A stretch of DNA of 64,000 nt from assembly GCA_902573325.1 (NCBI GenBank), contig CACGJH010000008.1, forward strand, positions 1 to 64,000, read 5' to 3'. The position numbers and the translations under genes are program-made. The notes beneath the pieces are model-generated. The model was not told where the DNA came from. It saw only the letters and a program-made list of their open reading frames with translations, and ran no database searches. The stretch comes from an uncultured Alphaproteobacteria bacterium (GTDB taxonomy: Bacteria; Pseudomonadota; Alphaproteobacteria; HIMB59; GCA-002718135). Shown one piece after another: positions 9,434 through 18,006 of this stretch (position 1 is its first letter; the number at the start of each line of letters is the position of its first letter).

Positions 9434-10270
9434 CTAAATACTAAATTTATCTATGATATAAGTTGGGGATATCTGATGATTTTTAATTAAATTATTTATT
9501 TTATTTAAATCTTTATGAATACCAGATTTTACTAAAATACTATCTATTTCAAAATTATTAGCTCCTTGAATATCATGAAATAATGAGTCTCCAATAGCTA
9601 ATGTTCTTTCTTTTTCTAAATTAATTTTATTAGTGGTTTCTGCGTATATGCTTACATCAGGCTTGCCTTTTATAATAACATTTCCACCCATTTTTTTGTA
9701 TATTTCACCAATAGTACCCATACAAAACACATTATTATTACTTTTACTTTCAACAGTTTCAAAGTCAGGGTTTGCACAATACATTATTATTTCTTTTTTA
9801 TAAGCTACTTCTAGCAGTGGAATGTAGTCTATTGGCTGTAAATTTATAAAAGGGGTACAGGCTAAAATTAAATCTGCTTCTTCAACTTTTTCTACAAAAT
9901 TAAAATTTAAACCATCTCTAAAATTGAGACCATCCTCTTTTTGTTCATCAAAAATATGAAAACAATTTTTTTTATTTTTATCATCTAAATATTTTTTTTT
10001 AAGTAATTGCCAAATCATTTCTCCACTTGTAACTGTATTTAAAAAAGAATTTTTTTTAAAACCAAGCTTTGGCAATCTATCTATGGATGTTTTTGATCTT
10101 TTTGATGAATTTGAAATTATAAATAAATTTTTATTTTTACTATTTAGAATATTTATAGAATTAAAAGCATGATCATATCCAAATGTTCCATCATGCATAA
10201 CACCCCATTGATCAATTATAAAGTTGTCATAATCATTAATTATTTCTTCAATTGAGTTTATTTTTTTCAC
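9434..10270 (-). CDS. HAD superfamily subfamily IIA hydrolase (TIGR01459-like)
   Basis: A cytoplasmic haloacid dehalogenase-type phosphatase of the NagD-like IIA subfamily, 278 residues. HAD motif I appears as NFIIDQWGVMHDG (with D followed by QWGVxHDG, as in TIGR01459 proteins), motif II as FIISNSSKR, the Lys of motif III in VIIKGKPD, and motif IV as LAIGDSLFHDIQGA. Note that the second motif I Asp position reads Gln (DQWG); this is usual in that subfamily as far as I recall. The substrate is unknown. It starts with GTG two bases after the pyrD stop and is probably cotranscribed with it. Confidence 0.85.
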   Translation of the reverse strand: MKKINSIEEIINDYDNFIIDQWGVMHDGTFGYDHAFNSINILNSKNKNLFIISNSSKRSKTSIDRLPKLGFKKNSFLNTVTSGEMIWQLLKKKYLDDKNKKNCFHIFDEQKEDGLNFRDGLNFNFVEKVEEADLILACTPFINLQPIDYIPLLEVAYKKEIIMYCANPDFETVESKSNNNVFCMGTIGEIYKKMGGNVIIKGKPDVSIYAETTNKINLEKERTLAIGDSLFHDIQGANNFEIDSILVKSGIHKDLNKINNLIKNHQISPTYIIDKFSI

Positions 10271-10272
10271 TG

Positions 10273-11328
10273 CTATACTGATTTACCAATAAGTTCAGAT
10301 ACATTTTTATATCCATCTGTTTTAATTAGGTCAATCAAGTCACTTTTCATACTATTGATTAAATTTGGACCAGAATAAACCAAAGCCGTATATAGTTGAA
10401 CTAAAGAAGCTCCAGATTTAATTTTTTCGTAACAGTCCTTTCCACTTGATATACCACCCACTCCTATTAATGGTATTTGACCATTAGTTAATTCATACAT
10501 TTTTTTTAAAATTATATTTGAATTATCATATAGAGGCTTACCACTTAAACCACCTTTTTTTCCTTTATTTACAGAGGTTAAATTACTCTCTCTCTTTATT
10601 GTGCTATTTGTAAGTATTAATCCATCTATGCTATTAGCTAATGAAATTAAAGCTATATCTCTTAGTTGATCTTCATTTAAATCAGGTGAAATTTTAATTA
10701 ATATTGGCTTGGTATTAATATTTTTTATTTCATCTCTTTTATCTATAATTTTTTTAATTAATTTTTCTATCTTTCCTCTCAATTGTAGATCTCTCAATCC
10801 TTCAGTATTTGGTGAGGATATATTTATAGTTATATAGCTTGCAAAATCACCTAACTGTTCTAAACCAATTAGATAATCATCAATAGCTTCACTTGAATTT
10901 TTATTTTTTCCAATATTAACTCCTACAATTTTATTATTTAAGTATGATTTTTGGTGTTTAATTAAATTTTTTTTTACTTTTTGAATGCCCTTATTATTAA
11001 ATCCTAAACTATTGATGATAGCTTTATCTTCACTTAATCTAAATACTCTAGGTTTAGAATTACCACTTTGAGGTAGTGGAGTAATTGTACCAACCTCAAG
11101 AAAACCAAAACCAAATGAAAACATGGAATGCATCACTTCAGCATTTTTATCGAAACCTGCAGCGAGTCCAATAGGATTTGGAAAATCTAAACCCATTAAA
11201 TGTTGTGAAAGAATAGAGTCCTCAATATTTTTTTGTCTTACTTTGAAATATTTTAAAAAATTAATTGTAATTGTATGCGATAACTCGGGTGGTAATAATC
11301 TTAATATTTTTAATGAACTATTGTACAA
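10273..11328 (-). CDS. pyrD: Dihydroorotate dehydrogenase (quinone), class 2
   Basis: Oxidises dihydroorotate to orotate in pyrimidine synthesis and passes electrons to ubiquinone at the inner membrane. The amphipathic N-terminal segment of class 2 enzymes (LKILRLLPPELSHTITINFLKYF) is present. The barrel carries NPIGLAAGFDKNAEV, FGFLEVGTITPLPQ, the catalytic-Ser region TINISSPNT, KISPDLN, LILTNSTI and IGVGGISSG for FMN phosphate. The length of 351 residues is typical. The frame opens with TTG at 11328, since no ATG or GTG lies between the lysS stop and that point. The HAD gene follows two bases downstream. Confidence 0.95.
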   Translation of the reverse strand: MYNSSLKILRLLPPELSHTITINFLKYFKVRQKNIEDSILSQHLMGLDFPNPIGLAAGFDKNAEVMHSMFSFGFGFLEVGTITPLPQSGNSKPRVFRLSEDKAIINSLGFNNKGIQKVKKNLIKHQKSYLNNKIVGVNIGKNKNSSEAIDDYLIGLEQLGDFASYITINISSPNTEGLRDLQLRGKIEKLIKKIIDKRDEIKNINTKPILIKISPDLNEDQLRDIALISLANSIDGLILTNSTIKRESNLTSVNKGKKGGLSGKPLYDNSNIILKKMYELTNGQIPLIGVGGISSGKDCYEKIKSGASLVQLYTALVYSGPNLINSMKSDLIDLIKTDGYKNVSELIGKSV

Positions 11329-11332
11329 TAAA

Positions 11333-12916
11333 TTAATTATCTATTAATTTTTTTAGATAATCAATAGTTTCTCTTAATCCAAATAATTTAAAAAATGATC
11401 CTAGTCTAGGACCTTGATCTTGACCAAGCATAACTTGATATACTAATTTAAAAAAATCTTTTAAGTTTTCAAATTCGTGCTTTTTTCCTACTTCGTATAA
11501 TAATGTTTGAATATCTTCAGATGAACTGTTTTCAGTAACCTCATTTTCTAAAACATTAATAATATCAATAAATACCTCTTTATTACTACTCTCAATCTCT
11601 AAAAATTTCTTTTTAGGCAAAATAAAATCTTCATAGTAATTTAGTGCAAAGTCTATGAGACGGTCAAATTCAGGATTGTTTTCAGCATTAATTTTATCAT
11701 CATATTTATTAATAAAAGACCATATAACTTTTTTATCTTTAGAATTAGAAACATTAACTAGGTTAGTTAGAGTATTAAAATTTATTTCTGATTTAAACTC
11801 ATTTGGTTTTCCTGCATGAATATGCCAAATAGGATTATCATACTGTTTATTTTTGTCTAAACTTGAGTATGCATTATAATGAGAAAGATAATCATCTACA
11901 GTTTTGGGAATTACATCAAAGTGAAGTTTTTTTGCTGATTTTGGTTTTTGGAACATATAGAGTGCAAGACTTTCAGGAGAAGCATAGCGCAGCCACTCAT
12001 CAACACTAATACCATTACCAACTGACTTAGAAATTTTTTCACCCTTTTCATCTAAAAACATTTCATAAATTAGATTGGTAGGTGGTTTTTTATTTAATGC
12101 TTTACAAATCTTGGATCCTAAATCAACACTTTCTGTAAGATCTTTACCGCACATTTCATAATCAACATCAAATGACATCCATCTCATTGCCCAATCTACT
12201 TTCCATTGTAACTTACATTTTCCATTAATTACTTCTGTTTCAACTAACTTGTCTAAAGATGGATCCTTGTAAATAATTGTTTTTGAATCCATTTTATATT
12301 CTTCAATTTTTACCTGAAGTACCTCACCTGAATTTTCACTTATTGGAAGAAATGGACTATAAGTTTCTTTTCTCTCTGCTCTTAAGGTAGGTAAAATAAT
12401 ATTTAATATTTTTGTATAGTTTTCAAATATACTTAATATTGTTTCATTAAAATCTCCATTTTGATATTTTTCTGTTGAGCTAACAAACTCATAGTCGAAA
12501 TTAAATTCATCCAAAAAACTTCTAAGTTTTGCATTATTATGATGTCCAAAACTTTCAAATTTATCAAATGGATCTGGTATGGAAGTAAGTGGCTTGCCTA
12601 TATATTTTTCTAACATTTCTTTATTTGGAACATTTTCAGGAACTTTTCTTAATCCATCCATATCATCAGAAAATGTGATCAGTTTTGTTGGGCAATCAAC
12701 TATAGAGCTAAATGCATTTTTTACCATTGATGTTCTAACAACTTCACCAAAAGTTCCAATATGAGGTAAACCAGAGGGGCCATAACCAGTTTCTAGTAAT
12801 ACATATCCCTTTGATGGAACTTTAAAATTTTGTAAACCACCATTTTTTTTAATGATTTGTAATGCTTCTTTAAAAGGCCAAGCTTTTAAGGTTTGTACTA
12901 ATTCTTGATCAATCAT
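11333..12916 (-). CDS. lysK: Lysyl-tRNA synthetase, class I
   Basis: Charges tRNA-Lys with lysine. This is the class I (archaeal-type) LysRS found in many alphaproteobacteria, not the class II enzyme of E. coli. The HIGH signature is PHIGTF (residues 51-56) within ETGYGPSGLPHIG, and KMSKS appears as KISKSVGNG (294-298). WRMRW-like KVDWAMRWMSFDVDYE precedes it. Its 527 residues are normal for the family. The start overlaps the end of the marR gene by 8 bases (ATGATTGA), so its translation is probably coupled to that regulator. pyrD follows 4 bases downstream. Confidence 0.95.
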   Translation of the reverse strand: MIDQELVQTLKAWPFKEALQIIKKNGGLQNFKVPSKGYVLLETGYGPSGLPHIGTFGEVVRTSMVKNAFSSIVDCPTKLITFSDDMDGLRKVPENVPNKEMLEKYIGKPLTSIPDPFDKFESFGHHNNAKLRSFLDEFNFDYEFVSSTEKYQNGDFNETILSIFENYTKILNIILPTLRAERKETYSPFLPISENSGEVLQVKIEEYKMDSKTIIYKDPSLDKLVETEVINGKCKLQWKVDWAMRWMSFDVDYEMCGKDLTESVDLGSKICKALNKKPPTNLIYEMFLDEKGEKISKSVGNGISVDEWLRYASPESLALYMFQKPKSAKKLHFDVIPKTVDDYLSHYNAYSSLDKNKQYDNPIWHIHAGKPNEFKSEINFNTLTNLVNVSNSKDKKVIWSFINKYDDKINAENNPEFDRLIDFALNYYEDFILPKKKFLEIESSNKEVFIDIINVLENEVTENSSSEDIQTLLYEVGKKHEFENLKDFFKLVYQVMLGQDQGPRLGSFFKLFGLRETIDYLKKLIDN

Positions 12917-13370
12917 TTAATTTTGCTCTAATTCTAATTTTTTTACCCAATAACAACTTTAATGAATTTGTGAAATTAAAAATTTCAGATCCTAATTTAT
13001 TAAATAATTCATTTTCTAGCTCAATAATATTATCAATGATATTATTAATTAAATCATTCCCTTCTGTGGTTAGAATTAAACTATCAGATCTTTTATCTTG
13101 TGGTTGTAGTTTTGATATTAACTTCTTTTCTTCTAGTTTAGAAACTCGTAAACTAACAACTGATCTATCTATAGATGCATTTTTACATATATCCTGTTGA
13201 GTAATATTTATGTTTTCTTGCTGTAATAAATAAATTGTCTCGAGAATAAGATATTCATTTAATGTGATTTGACTCTCTTTTAATTTAAGCCTTATTTTAG
13301 ATTGCCATAAATTTGATGTTTGCCAAATTAATAATGCTAATCTATTCTCATTAAGAGAAGTGTCTGCCAT
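12909..13370 (-). CDS. MarR family transcriptional regulator
   Basis: A 153-residue winged helix-turn-helix protein of the MarR type. The N-terminal dimerisation helix (RLALLIWQTSNLWQSKIRLKL) leads into LNEYLILETIYLL, the helix-turn-helix ITQQDICKNASIDRSVVSLRVSKLEEKKLI, and the wing with the conserved D-x-R-S element (DKRSDSLILTTEGNDLI). The C-terminal helix closes the dimer. A perfect 8+1+8 inverted repeat lies 7 bases upstream of the start codon (13378-13394), so it probably represses its own transcription and, through the 8-base overlap, lysK. The ligand is unknown. Confidence 0.9.
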   Translation of the reverse strand: MADTSLNENRLALLIWQTSNLWQSKIRLKLKESQITLNEYLILETIYLLQQENINITQQDICKNASIDRSVVSLRVSKLEEKKLISKLQPQDKRSDSLILTTEGNDLINNIIDNIIELENELFNKLGSEIFNFTNSLKLLLGKKIRIRAKLND

Positions 13371-13377
13371 AGTTTTT

Positions 13378-13394
13378 ATACAAACTGTTTGTAT
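13378..13394. promoter_or_regulatory. Likely MarR operator: perfect 17-base palindrome
   Basis: The bases ATACAAAC-T-GTTTGTAT form a perfect inverted repeat of two 8-base arms around one base. It lies 7 bases upstream of the marR start codon and within the 48-base gap behind the ferredoxin gene. Length and symmetry fit MarR-family operators, which usually span 16-20 bases. Autorepression is inferred from the position. Confidence 0.7.
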
Positions 13395-13418
13395 GCAAAT
13401 TAATAAATTATGTCAATA

Positions 13419-13730
13419 CTATTCTGGTGCAATTTCTAACTCTAACCCATCAAACTCTTCAGAAAGGTCAATTTGACAAGATAATCTGGAATTTTTTTTA
13501 ACATCAAAAGCTTGATCTAGCATAGATTCTTCATCATCATCCATATTTTTCAACTTATTTATCCATTTTTCATCAATATAAACATGACAGGTAGCACAAG
13601 CACAACATCCTCCACAGGAAGCTTCAATATCGTAGCCATTGTCTCTAAGGGTTTCCATTAATGTAAAATTACTATCATATTCAATTTCAGACTTTTTACC
13701 TGATCTATCTGTGATTATTAACTTTGGCAT
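13419..13730 (-). CDS. [2Fe-2S] ferredoxin, adrenodoxin/putidaredoxin type
   Basis: A soluble electron carrier of 103 residues. The cluster ligands are C39, C45, C48 and C85 (C-x5-C-x2-C and SRLSCQ), the vertebrate-type/ISC ferredoxin pattern; two extra Cys at 42 and 43 sit in the loop. The sequence DDDEESMLDQAF is the acidic docking helix of this type. Its ATG shares one base with the stop of the reductase gene upstream (TAATG), which strongly suggests that the reductase feeds electrons to this ferredoxin. Possible uses are Fe-S cluster assembly or a ferredoxin-dependent oxygenase such as the heme A pathway; the sequence does not decide. Confidence 0.9.
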   Translation of the reverse strand: MPKLIITDRSGKKSEIEYDSNFTLMETLRDNGYDIEASCGGCCACATCHVYIDEKWINKLKNMDDDEESMLDQAFDVKKNSRLSCQIDLSEEFDGLELEIAPE

Positions 13731-14740
13731 TAAACGCCTAGTTTTTTTTGAAGTTCTTTAGAAGATGTTGTGTATCTAAAAATATTTTTCTTATCAGGAA
13801 AGCAATACTTGAATACTTCTTGAGCCATTAAGGCAGACTCGTGAAATCCTGATAGAATAAGCTTAAGTTTTCCTGGGTACCAATTTATGTCACCAATCGC
13901 AAAGATTGAAGGTGTAGAAGTTTCAAATTTTTCAGTGTCCACTTTAATTAAGTTCTCGTGTAAGTTTAGACCCCATTCCGCGATTGGACCTAGTTCCATT
14001 TTTAAACCAAAAAATGGTAAAAGATAATCTACTTCAATATTTAATTTTTCATCATCATTTTCGTATTCTAGCATTATTTTACTATCTTGAATTTTTGAAA
14101 TCTTTTTAATTTGGCCCTTTAAAAATTTAATTTTTCCTTTTGTTTCTAATTCTTGCATTTTTGAAACGGAATCAGGTGCTGCCCTAAACTCTTTTCTTCT
14201 ATGTATTAGAGTTACACTGGAATCCTTAGATAGTTCATTTGTCCAATCCAAAGCAGAATCTCCTCCTCCTGCAATTAGGAGTTTTTTATCCTTAAATATT
14301 GATTTGTCTCGAATTGCATAAAAAACACTCTTGTTTTCGAAACTCTCAATATTCTCAATCGGAGGTTTTCGGGGCACAAAACTTCCTGCACCTGCTGCCA
14401 CTACTATACATTTTGCTTCAACTTTTGTTCCAATATTAGTTTCTATAATCCAACCATATTCTGTTTTAGCAATTTTCTCAACTTGTTGGTTGAGATGAAA
14501 TTTAGGTTTAAATGGGTTTATCTGTTTAATTAACTCGTCAGTTAATTCTTGCCCTGTTACAACTGGTCTTGAGGGAATATCATAAATTGGTTTTTCTGGG
14601 TACAATTCAGCACACTGACCTCCAACTTTATCTAAATTATCAACTAAATGACATTTTATATTTAAAAGACCCAGTTCAAATACTGCAAATAAGCCTACCG
14701 GACCTGCACCTATAATTACTACATCAGTTTTATCTGTCAT
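13730..14740 (-). CDS. Ferredoxin--NADP+ reductase, thioredoxin reductase-like type
   Basis: A flavoprotein of 336 residues that moves electrons between NADPH and ferredoxin. FAD binding is shown by VVIIGAGPVGLFAVFELGLL near residue 8 and by the C-terminal IFAIGDINWYPGKLKLI. The NADPH site is LIAGGGDSALDW with HRRKEFRAAPDS. It lacks the CxxC of true thioredoxin reductases, which separates this TrxR-like FNR type from TrxB. The 1-base overlap with the ferredoxin gene makes them a redox pair. It is divergent from ctaA across 53 bases. Confidence 0.92.
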   Translation of the reverse strand: MTDKTDVVIIGAGPVGLFAVFELGLLNIKCHLVDNLDKVGGQCAELYPEKPIYDIPSRPVVTGQELTDELIKQINPFKPKFHLNQQVEKIAKTEYGWIIETNIGTKVEAKCIVVAAGAGSFVPRKPPIENIESFENKSVFYAIRDKSIFKDKKLLIAGGGDSALDWTNELSKDSSVTLIHRRKEFRAAPDSVSKMQELETKGKIKFLKGQIKKISKIQDSKIMLEYENDDEKLNIEVDYLLPFFGLKMELGPIAEWGLNLHENLIKVDTEKFETSTPSIFAIGDINWYPGKLKLILSGFHESALMAQEVFKYCFPDKKNIFRYTTSSKELQKKLGV

Positions 14741-14793
14741 ATGTGAAAAATAACAACTTTTTTTATTATTTCTAGGGATTATATATAATCTAA

Positions 14794-15849
14794 ATGAATT
14801 ACGCTAATACTTCAAAATATTATAATCCTGCGATTTATATATGGCTATTAACAATAACCGCAATGGTTTTATTAATTATAGTAATAGGAGGTCTCACAAG
14901 ATTAACAGACTCTGGACTTTCTATGACTGACTGGCGTCCAATTTTAGGTGTAATTCCTCCACTGAGTTTAGAAAGTTGGTTGGTTGTATTCGAAATGTAT
15001 AAACAAACACCAGAATATAAAATAGTTAACAAAAATATGACGTTAAATGAGTTTAAATATATTTTTTGGTGGGAGTGGTTTCATAGAATATTTGCAAGAG
15101 CCATAGGAGTTGTCTTTTTAATACCATTAATTTATTTTAGTTTTAAAAAGCAAATTCAATCATCACTGTATATAAGGCTTGGTATTGTCTTTGTGTTTGG
15201 TTTGTTTCAAGCAGTTATTGGATGGTGGATGGTAAAGAGTGGTTTGACTGAAAATCCTTACGTAAGCCCTTACAGACTTACTTTTCATCTTTTAAATGCT
15301 CTTATAATTTTCTCTATACTATTATGGATAGCAATGGATTACAGGTATTCTTCTAATATAAGTTTTTTATCTAATCCAAAGACAATTGAATTTTATATTT
15401 TAGTTGCTGTAATCTTAATATTTATCACAATTGCAACAGGTGGATTTATGGCAGGAACAAACTCTGGACAATCTTTTAATACTTTTCCACTAATGAATGG
15501 AAAAATTATACCTGATGATTACGTTATTGATGATTTAGGTATTTATAATATTTTTGAAAATACAGTTGCAATAAATTTTAACCACCGTTGGTTATCAATA
15601 TTTGTTTTTTTTTATATCCTTTTTGTTTGTTTTAAGTTTATTAAATTTGATAATAAAAATATATCTAGTACTCTTGTATATTTAGTTTTATTCTTTCTAA
15701 CGTTACAAGTAATATTAGGTATTATAACTCTTTTAAGTAATGTTTACTTACCAGTCGCAAGTTTACATCAAACTAATTCAATTTTGTTATTATCAACTTT
15801 ATTAATTAGTTATCATCAAATTAAAATTAGAAAGGTTAAAGATGTCTAA
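14794..15849 (+). CDS. ctaA: Heme A synthase
   Basis: Inner-membrane enzyme that oxidises the C8 methyl of heme O to the formyl group of heme A for cytochrome aa3 oxidase. About eight hydrophobic segments are visible in 351 residues, the long alphaproteobacterial/mitochondrial (Cox15) form. Heme-ligand His occur in WWEWFHRIFARAIG, RLTFHLLNAL, INFNHRWLS and ASLHQTNSILLL. The motif GGLTRLTDSGLSMTDWRP near the N-terminus is diagnostic. A TATAAT box ends only 4 bases before the ATG, so the message may have almost no leader. The last 8 bases overlap the SDR gene that follows. Confidence 0.96.
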   Translation: MNYANTSKYYNPAIYIWLLTITAMVLLIIVIGGLTRLTDSGLSMTDWRPILGVIPPLSLESWLVVFEMYKQTPEYKIVNKNMTLNEFKYIFWWEWFHRIFARAIGVVFLIPLIYFSFKKQIQSSLYIRLGIVFVFGLFQAVIGWWMVKSGLTENPYVSPYRLTFHLLNALIIFSILLWIAMDYRYSSNISFLSNPKTIEFYILVAVILIFITIATGGFMAGTNSGQSFNTFPLMNGKIIPDDYVIDDLGIYNIFENTVAINFNHRWLSIFVFFYILFVCFKFIKFDNKNISSTLVYLVLFFLTLQVILGIITLLSNVYLPVASLHQTNSILLLSTLLISYHQIKIRKVKDV

Positions 15850-16567
15850 CAAAAATATATTTGTCTTTGGGGGCACGGGTTCTATTGGAAAATCATTATC
15901 AAAAAAACTGAAAAGTAATAATTATGATCCAATAATTATTTCTAGAAATGAGACAGAATTAAAACAATTATCTGAGGAAATTGGTTGCGAATATAAAGTT
16001 TGTGATGTTTTAGATTTTGATAAAGTTAAAAGTATTTCGGAAGAATATAAAGATCGATTAAGTGGTATTGCTTTTTGTGTTGGTTCTATAAATTTAAAAC
16101 CTCTTAAAATGACTAAAGATGAAGATTTTATTGATTCTTTTAAAATAAATACACTTAGTGCTATAAATGCGATTAAGTTTAATCAAGAAACTCTTGCTAA
16201 AAATAATGGCAGTATTCTTCTTTATTCAACTATTGCTGTAAAGCAAGGTTTTACTAATCACACAATAATATCTACCGCAAAAGGTGCCATTGAAGGACTT
16301 ACTTTGAGTTTAGCTGCTGAATTTGCTCCAAAAATCAAAGTAAATTGTATAGCGCCTAGTTTAACTGACGCAAAAATGACACAAAAGTTGATTAGTAATG
16401 AAACTATTAAGAAAGCAATTGAAAATATGCACCCTCTACCTAAAATTGGATCTGGTGATGATTTCTCGGATATTGGGAGTTTTCTATTAAGTGATAAAAA
16501 TAGTTGGATAACTGGACAAATATTTCATATAGATGGGGGAAGATCATCATTAAGATTAAAATCGTGA
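15842..16567 (+). CDS. Short-chain dehydrogenase/reductase
   Basis: A classical SDR of 241 residues. The cofactor motif GGTGSIGKSL sits at about residues 10-19. The usual catalytic Ser-Tyr-Lys triad is altered: the Ser is in ILLYSTIAV, and the expected Y-x-x-x-K appears as TIISTAKGAIEGL, with the Tyr position not a Tyr in my reading. Such Tyr-lacking SDRs exist, so activity is uncertain. The C-terminal GQIFHIDGG is typical of FabG-like members. It overlaps ctaA by 8 bases and the DUF6134 gene by 4 bases (GTGA). The substrate cannot be told. Confidence 0.85.
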   Translation: MSNKNIFVFGGTGSIGKSLSKKLKSNNYDPIIISRNETELKQLSEEIGCEYKVCDVLDFDKVKSISEEYKDRLSGIAFCVGSINLKPLKMTKDEDFIDSFKINTLSAINAIKFNQETLAKNNGSILLYSTIAVKQGFTNHTIISTAKGAIEGLTLSLAAEFAPKIKVNCIAPSLTDAKMTQKLISNETIKKAIENMHPLPKIGSGDDFSDIGSFLLSDKNSWITGQIFHIDGGRSSLRLKS

Positions 16568-17247
16568 AATATATCTTTATAATTTGTTTATCTGTTTTTT
16601 CTTTAAGTGTTTTTAGTCAACCATTTCCAATACCAGAAGATAATGAGGTAAGTTTTGATGTTATTAGAAAAAACAAAAATATTGGAAGCTTAATATCAAA
16701 ATTTGAAGATAATGAAGATAGTGTCGTCATACATTCAGTCTTAGAGATAAATGTTAAAGTTTTATTTATTCCAGCATACAAATTTTTTCAAGAAACTAAA
16801 GAAACTTGGAAAAATGGTGAATTTGTATCAATAGATGGATTTACAGACTTCGAAGATGATCGAGAGTATAAAATAATTGGAAATGATGAAGACAATTTTT
16901 TTATTGCTAGTGGTATGGATGGAGAATTAAAATTAGATAAAAATATAGTACCATTAAATTATTGGAATATTGAAATGTTAAATGAGAAAGAAGTATTTGA
17001 CACTCAAAAAGGTATTGTAAGAACTATAAAAGTAAAGCAACTTGAAGATGAAAAAATAAAAATCAATGACATTAAAATATTAGCTAATAAGTATGTTTTC
17101 AATGCATCAAAAAATCCAAAAGATAAAGGGCCATTCCCTGAGTATACACTTTGGTATTTTGAAAAAGAGCTCATGAAAATGGAATTCAAAAATCCTAATG
17201 ATAAAAAAAATATTATAACAATAATTCGTAATGATTGGAGTCTATAG
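16564..17247 (+). CDS. Exported DUF6134-like protein
   Basis: A 227-residue secreted or periplasmic protein. The N-terminus MKYIFIICLSVFSLSVFSQP is a signal peptide with likely cleavage after VFS. The mature part begins with EVSFDVIRKNKNIGSLISKF, a pattern of DUF6134 proteins, and has mainly beta character, ending in YTLWYFEKELMKMEF. I use GTG at 16564, whose bases overlap the TGA of the SDR before it; earlier in-frame codons only re-read that gene. It is placed between two SDR genes on one transcript, so a role in an envelope lipid or quinone-linked step is possible, but nothing proves it. Confidence 0.72.
   Translation: MKYIFIICLSVFSLSVFSQPFPIPEDNEVSFDVIRKNKNIGSLISKFEDNEDSVVIHSVLEINVKVLFIPAYKFFQETKETWKNGEFVSIDGFTDFEDDREYKIIGNDEDNFFIASGMDGELKLDKNIVPLNYWNIEMLNEKEVFDTQKGIVRTIKVKQLEDEKIKINDIKILANKYVFNASKNPKDKGPFPEYTLWYFEKELMKMEFKNPNDKKNIITIIRNDWSL
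17237..17240 (+). promoter_or_regulatory. Shine-Dalgarno GGAG supporting a TTG start
   Basis: GGAG ends 7 bases before TTG 17248, the first codon after the DUF6134 stop. It supports the TTG as the start of the SDR gene, in a genome where most genes show weak or no such sites. Confidence 0.55.
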
Positions 17248-18006
17248 TTGCAAACTATATGGATTACTGGTGGATCTTCAGGTATTGGTTTTGCTACAGC
17301 AAAAGAATTTATAAATAATAATTGGCAAGTTGTAATTTCTTCAAGTAATAAAATAAAACTTGAATCTGCAAAAAAAAAATTAGAACTAAATAGTAATAAA
17401 AATTTAGTTCATGCTATTGTATGTGATATTTCTTCAAAAAATAATGTTGATGAAACGATTGATTCTATAGAAAAAAATATTGGCAAAATTGATATAGCAT
17501 TATTAAATGCATCAGCTTATAGTCCAAATAAAAATCAAATATTTGATATTTCAAACTACGAATTGCTAGTAGATGTAAATATCAAAGGTACTTTGTATTG
17601 TGTTAACAAATTAAAAGATATTATGAAAAATAGAAATAATACGATTGCGATTATTTCTTCACCATTAGGATATAGAGGTTGGCCAACAGCTGGGGCGTAT
17701 GGTATTTCTAAGGCAGCTCAATTAAGCTTGAGTGAAAGCTTGTATTTTGATTTCAAAAAGTTGAACATTAATGTTAGAGTCATATGTCCAGGTTTTATTG
17801 ATACCGAAGCAACCAAAAAAAATAGCTTCAAAATGCCTTTTTTAAAAAGTGCTGAATATGCAGGAAAAAAAATATTTAATAGATTAACTAAAGGTAAAGA
17901 ATTTGAAATAATTTTTCCCTATTTGATTGTATATTTTTTTAAATTTACAAGGATATTACCTTACAAAATATATTTTTATATATGGAAAAAATTAGGGAAT
18001 TTTTAG
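17248..18006 (+). CDS. Short-chain dehydrogenase/reductase (DHRS7/YqjQ-like)
   Basis: An SDR of 252 residues with a full set of motifs: TGGSSGIGFATAKEF for NAD(P) binding, CDISS, NAS in LLNASAYS, the catalytic Ser in AIISSPLG, the Tyr and Lys in YGISKAAQ, and CPGFIDTEAT. A C-terminal hydrophobic stretch (IIFPYLIVYFFKF) may attach it to the membrane, a feature of lipid- or retinol-acting SDRs. The start is TTG, backed by GGAG 7 bases upstream, and follows the previous stop directly. The gene ends tail to tail with pfk, sharing TTAG. Its substrate is unknown. Confidence 0.86.
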   Translation: MQTIWITGGSSGIGFATAKEFINNNWQVVISSSNKIKLESAKKKLELNSNKNLVHAIVCDISSKNNVDETIDSIEKNIGKIDIALLNASAYSPNKNQIFDISNYELLVDVNIKGTLYCVNKLKDIMKNRNNTIAIISSPLGYRGWPTAGAYGISKAAQLSLSESLYFDFKKLNINVRVICPGFIDTEATKKNSFKMPFLKSAEYAGKKIFNRLTKGKEFEIIFPYLIVYFFKFTRILPYKIYFYIWKKLGNF

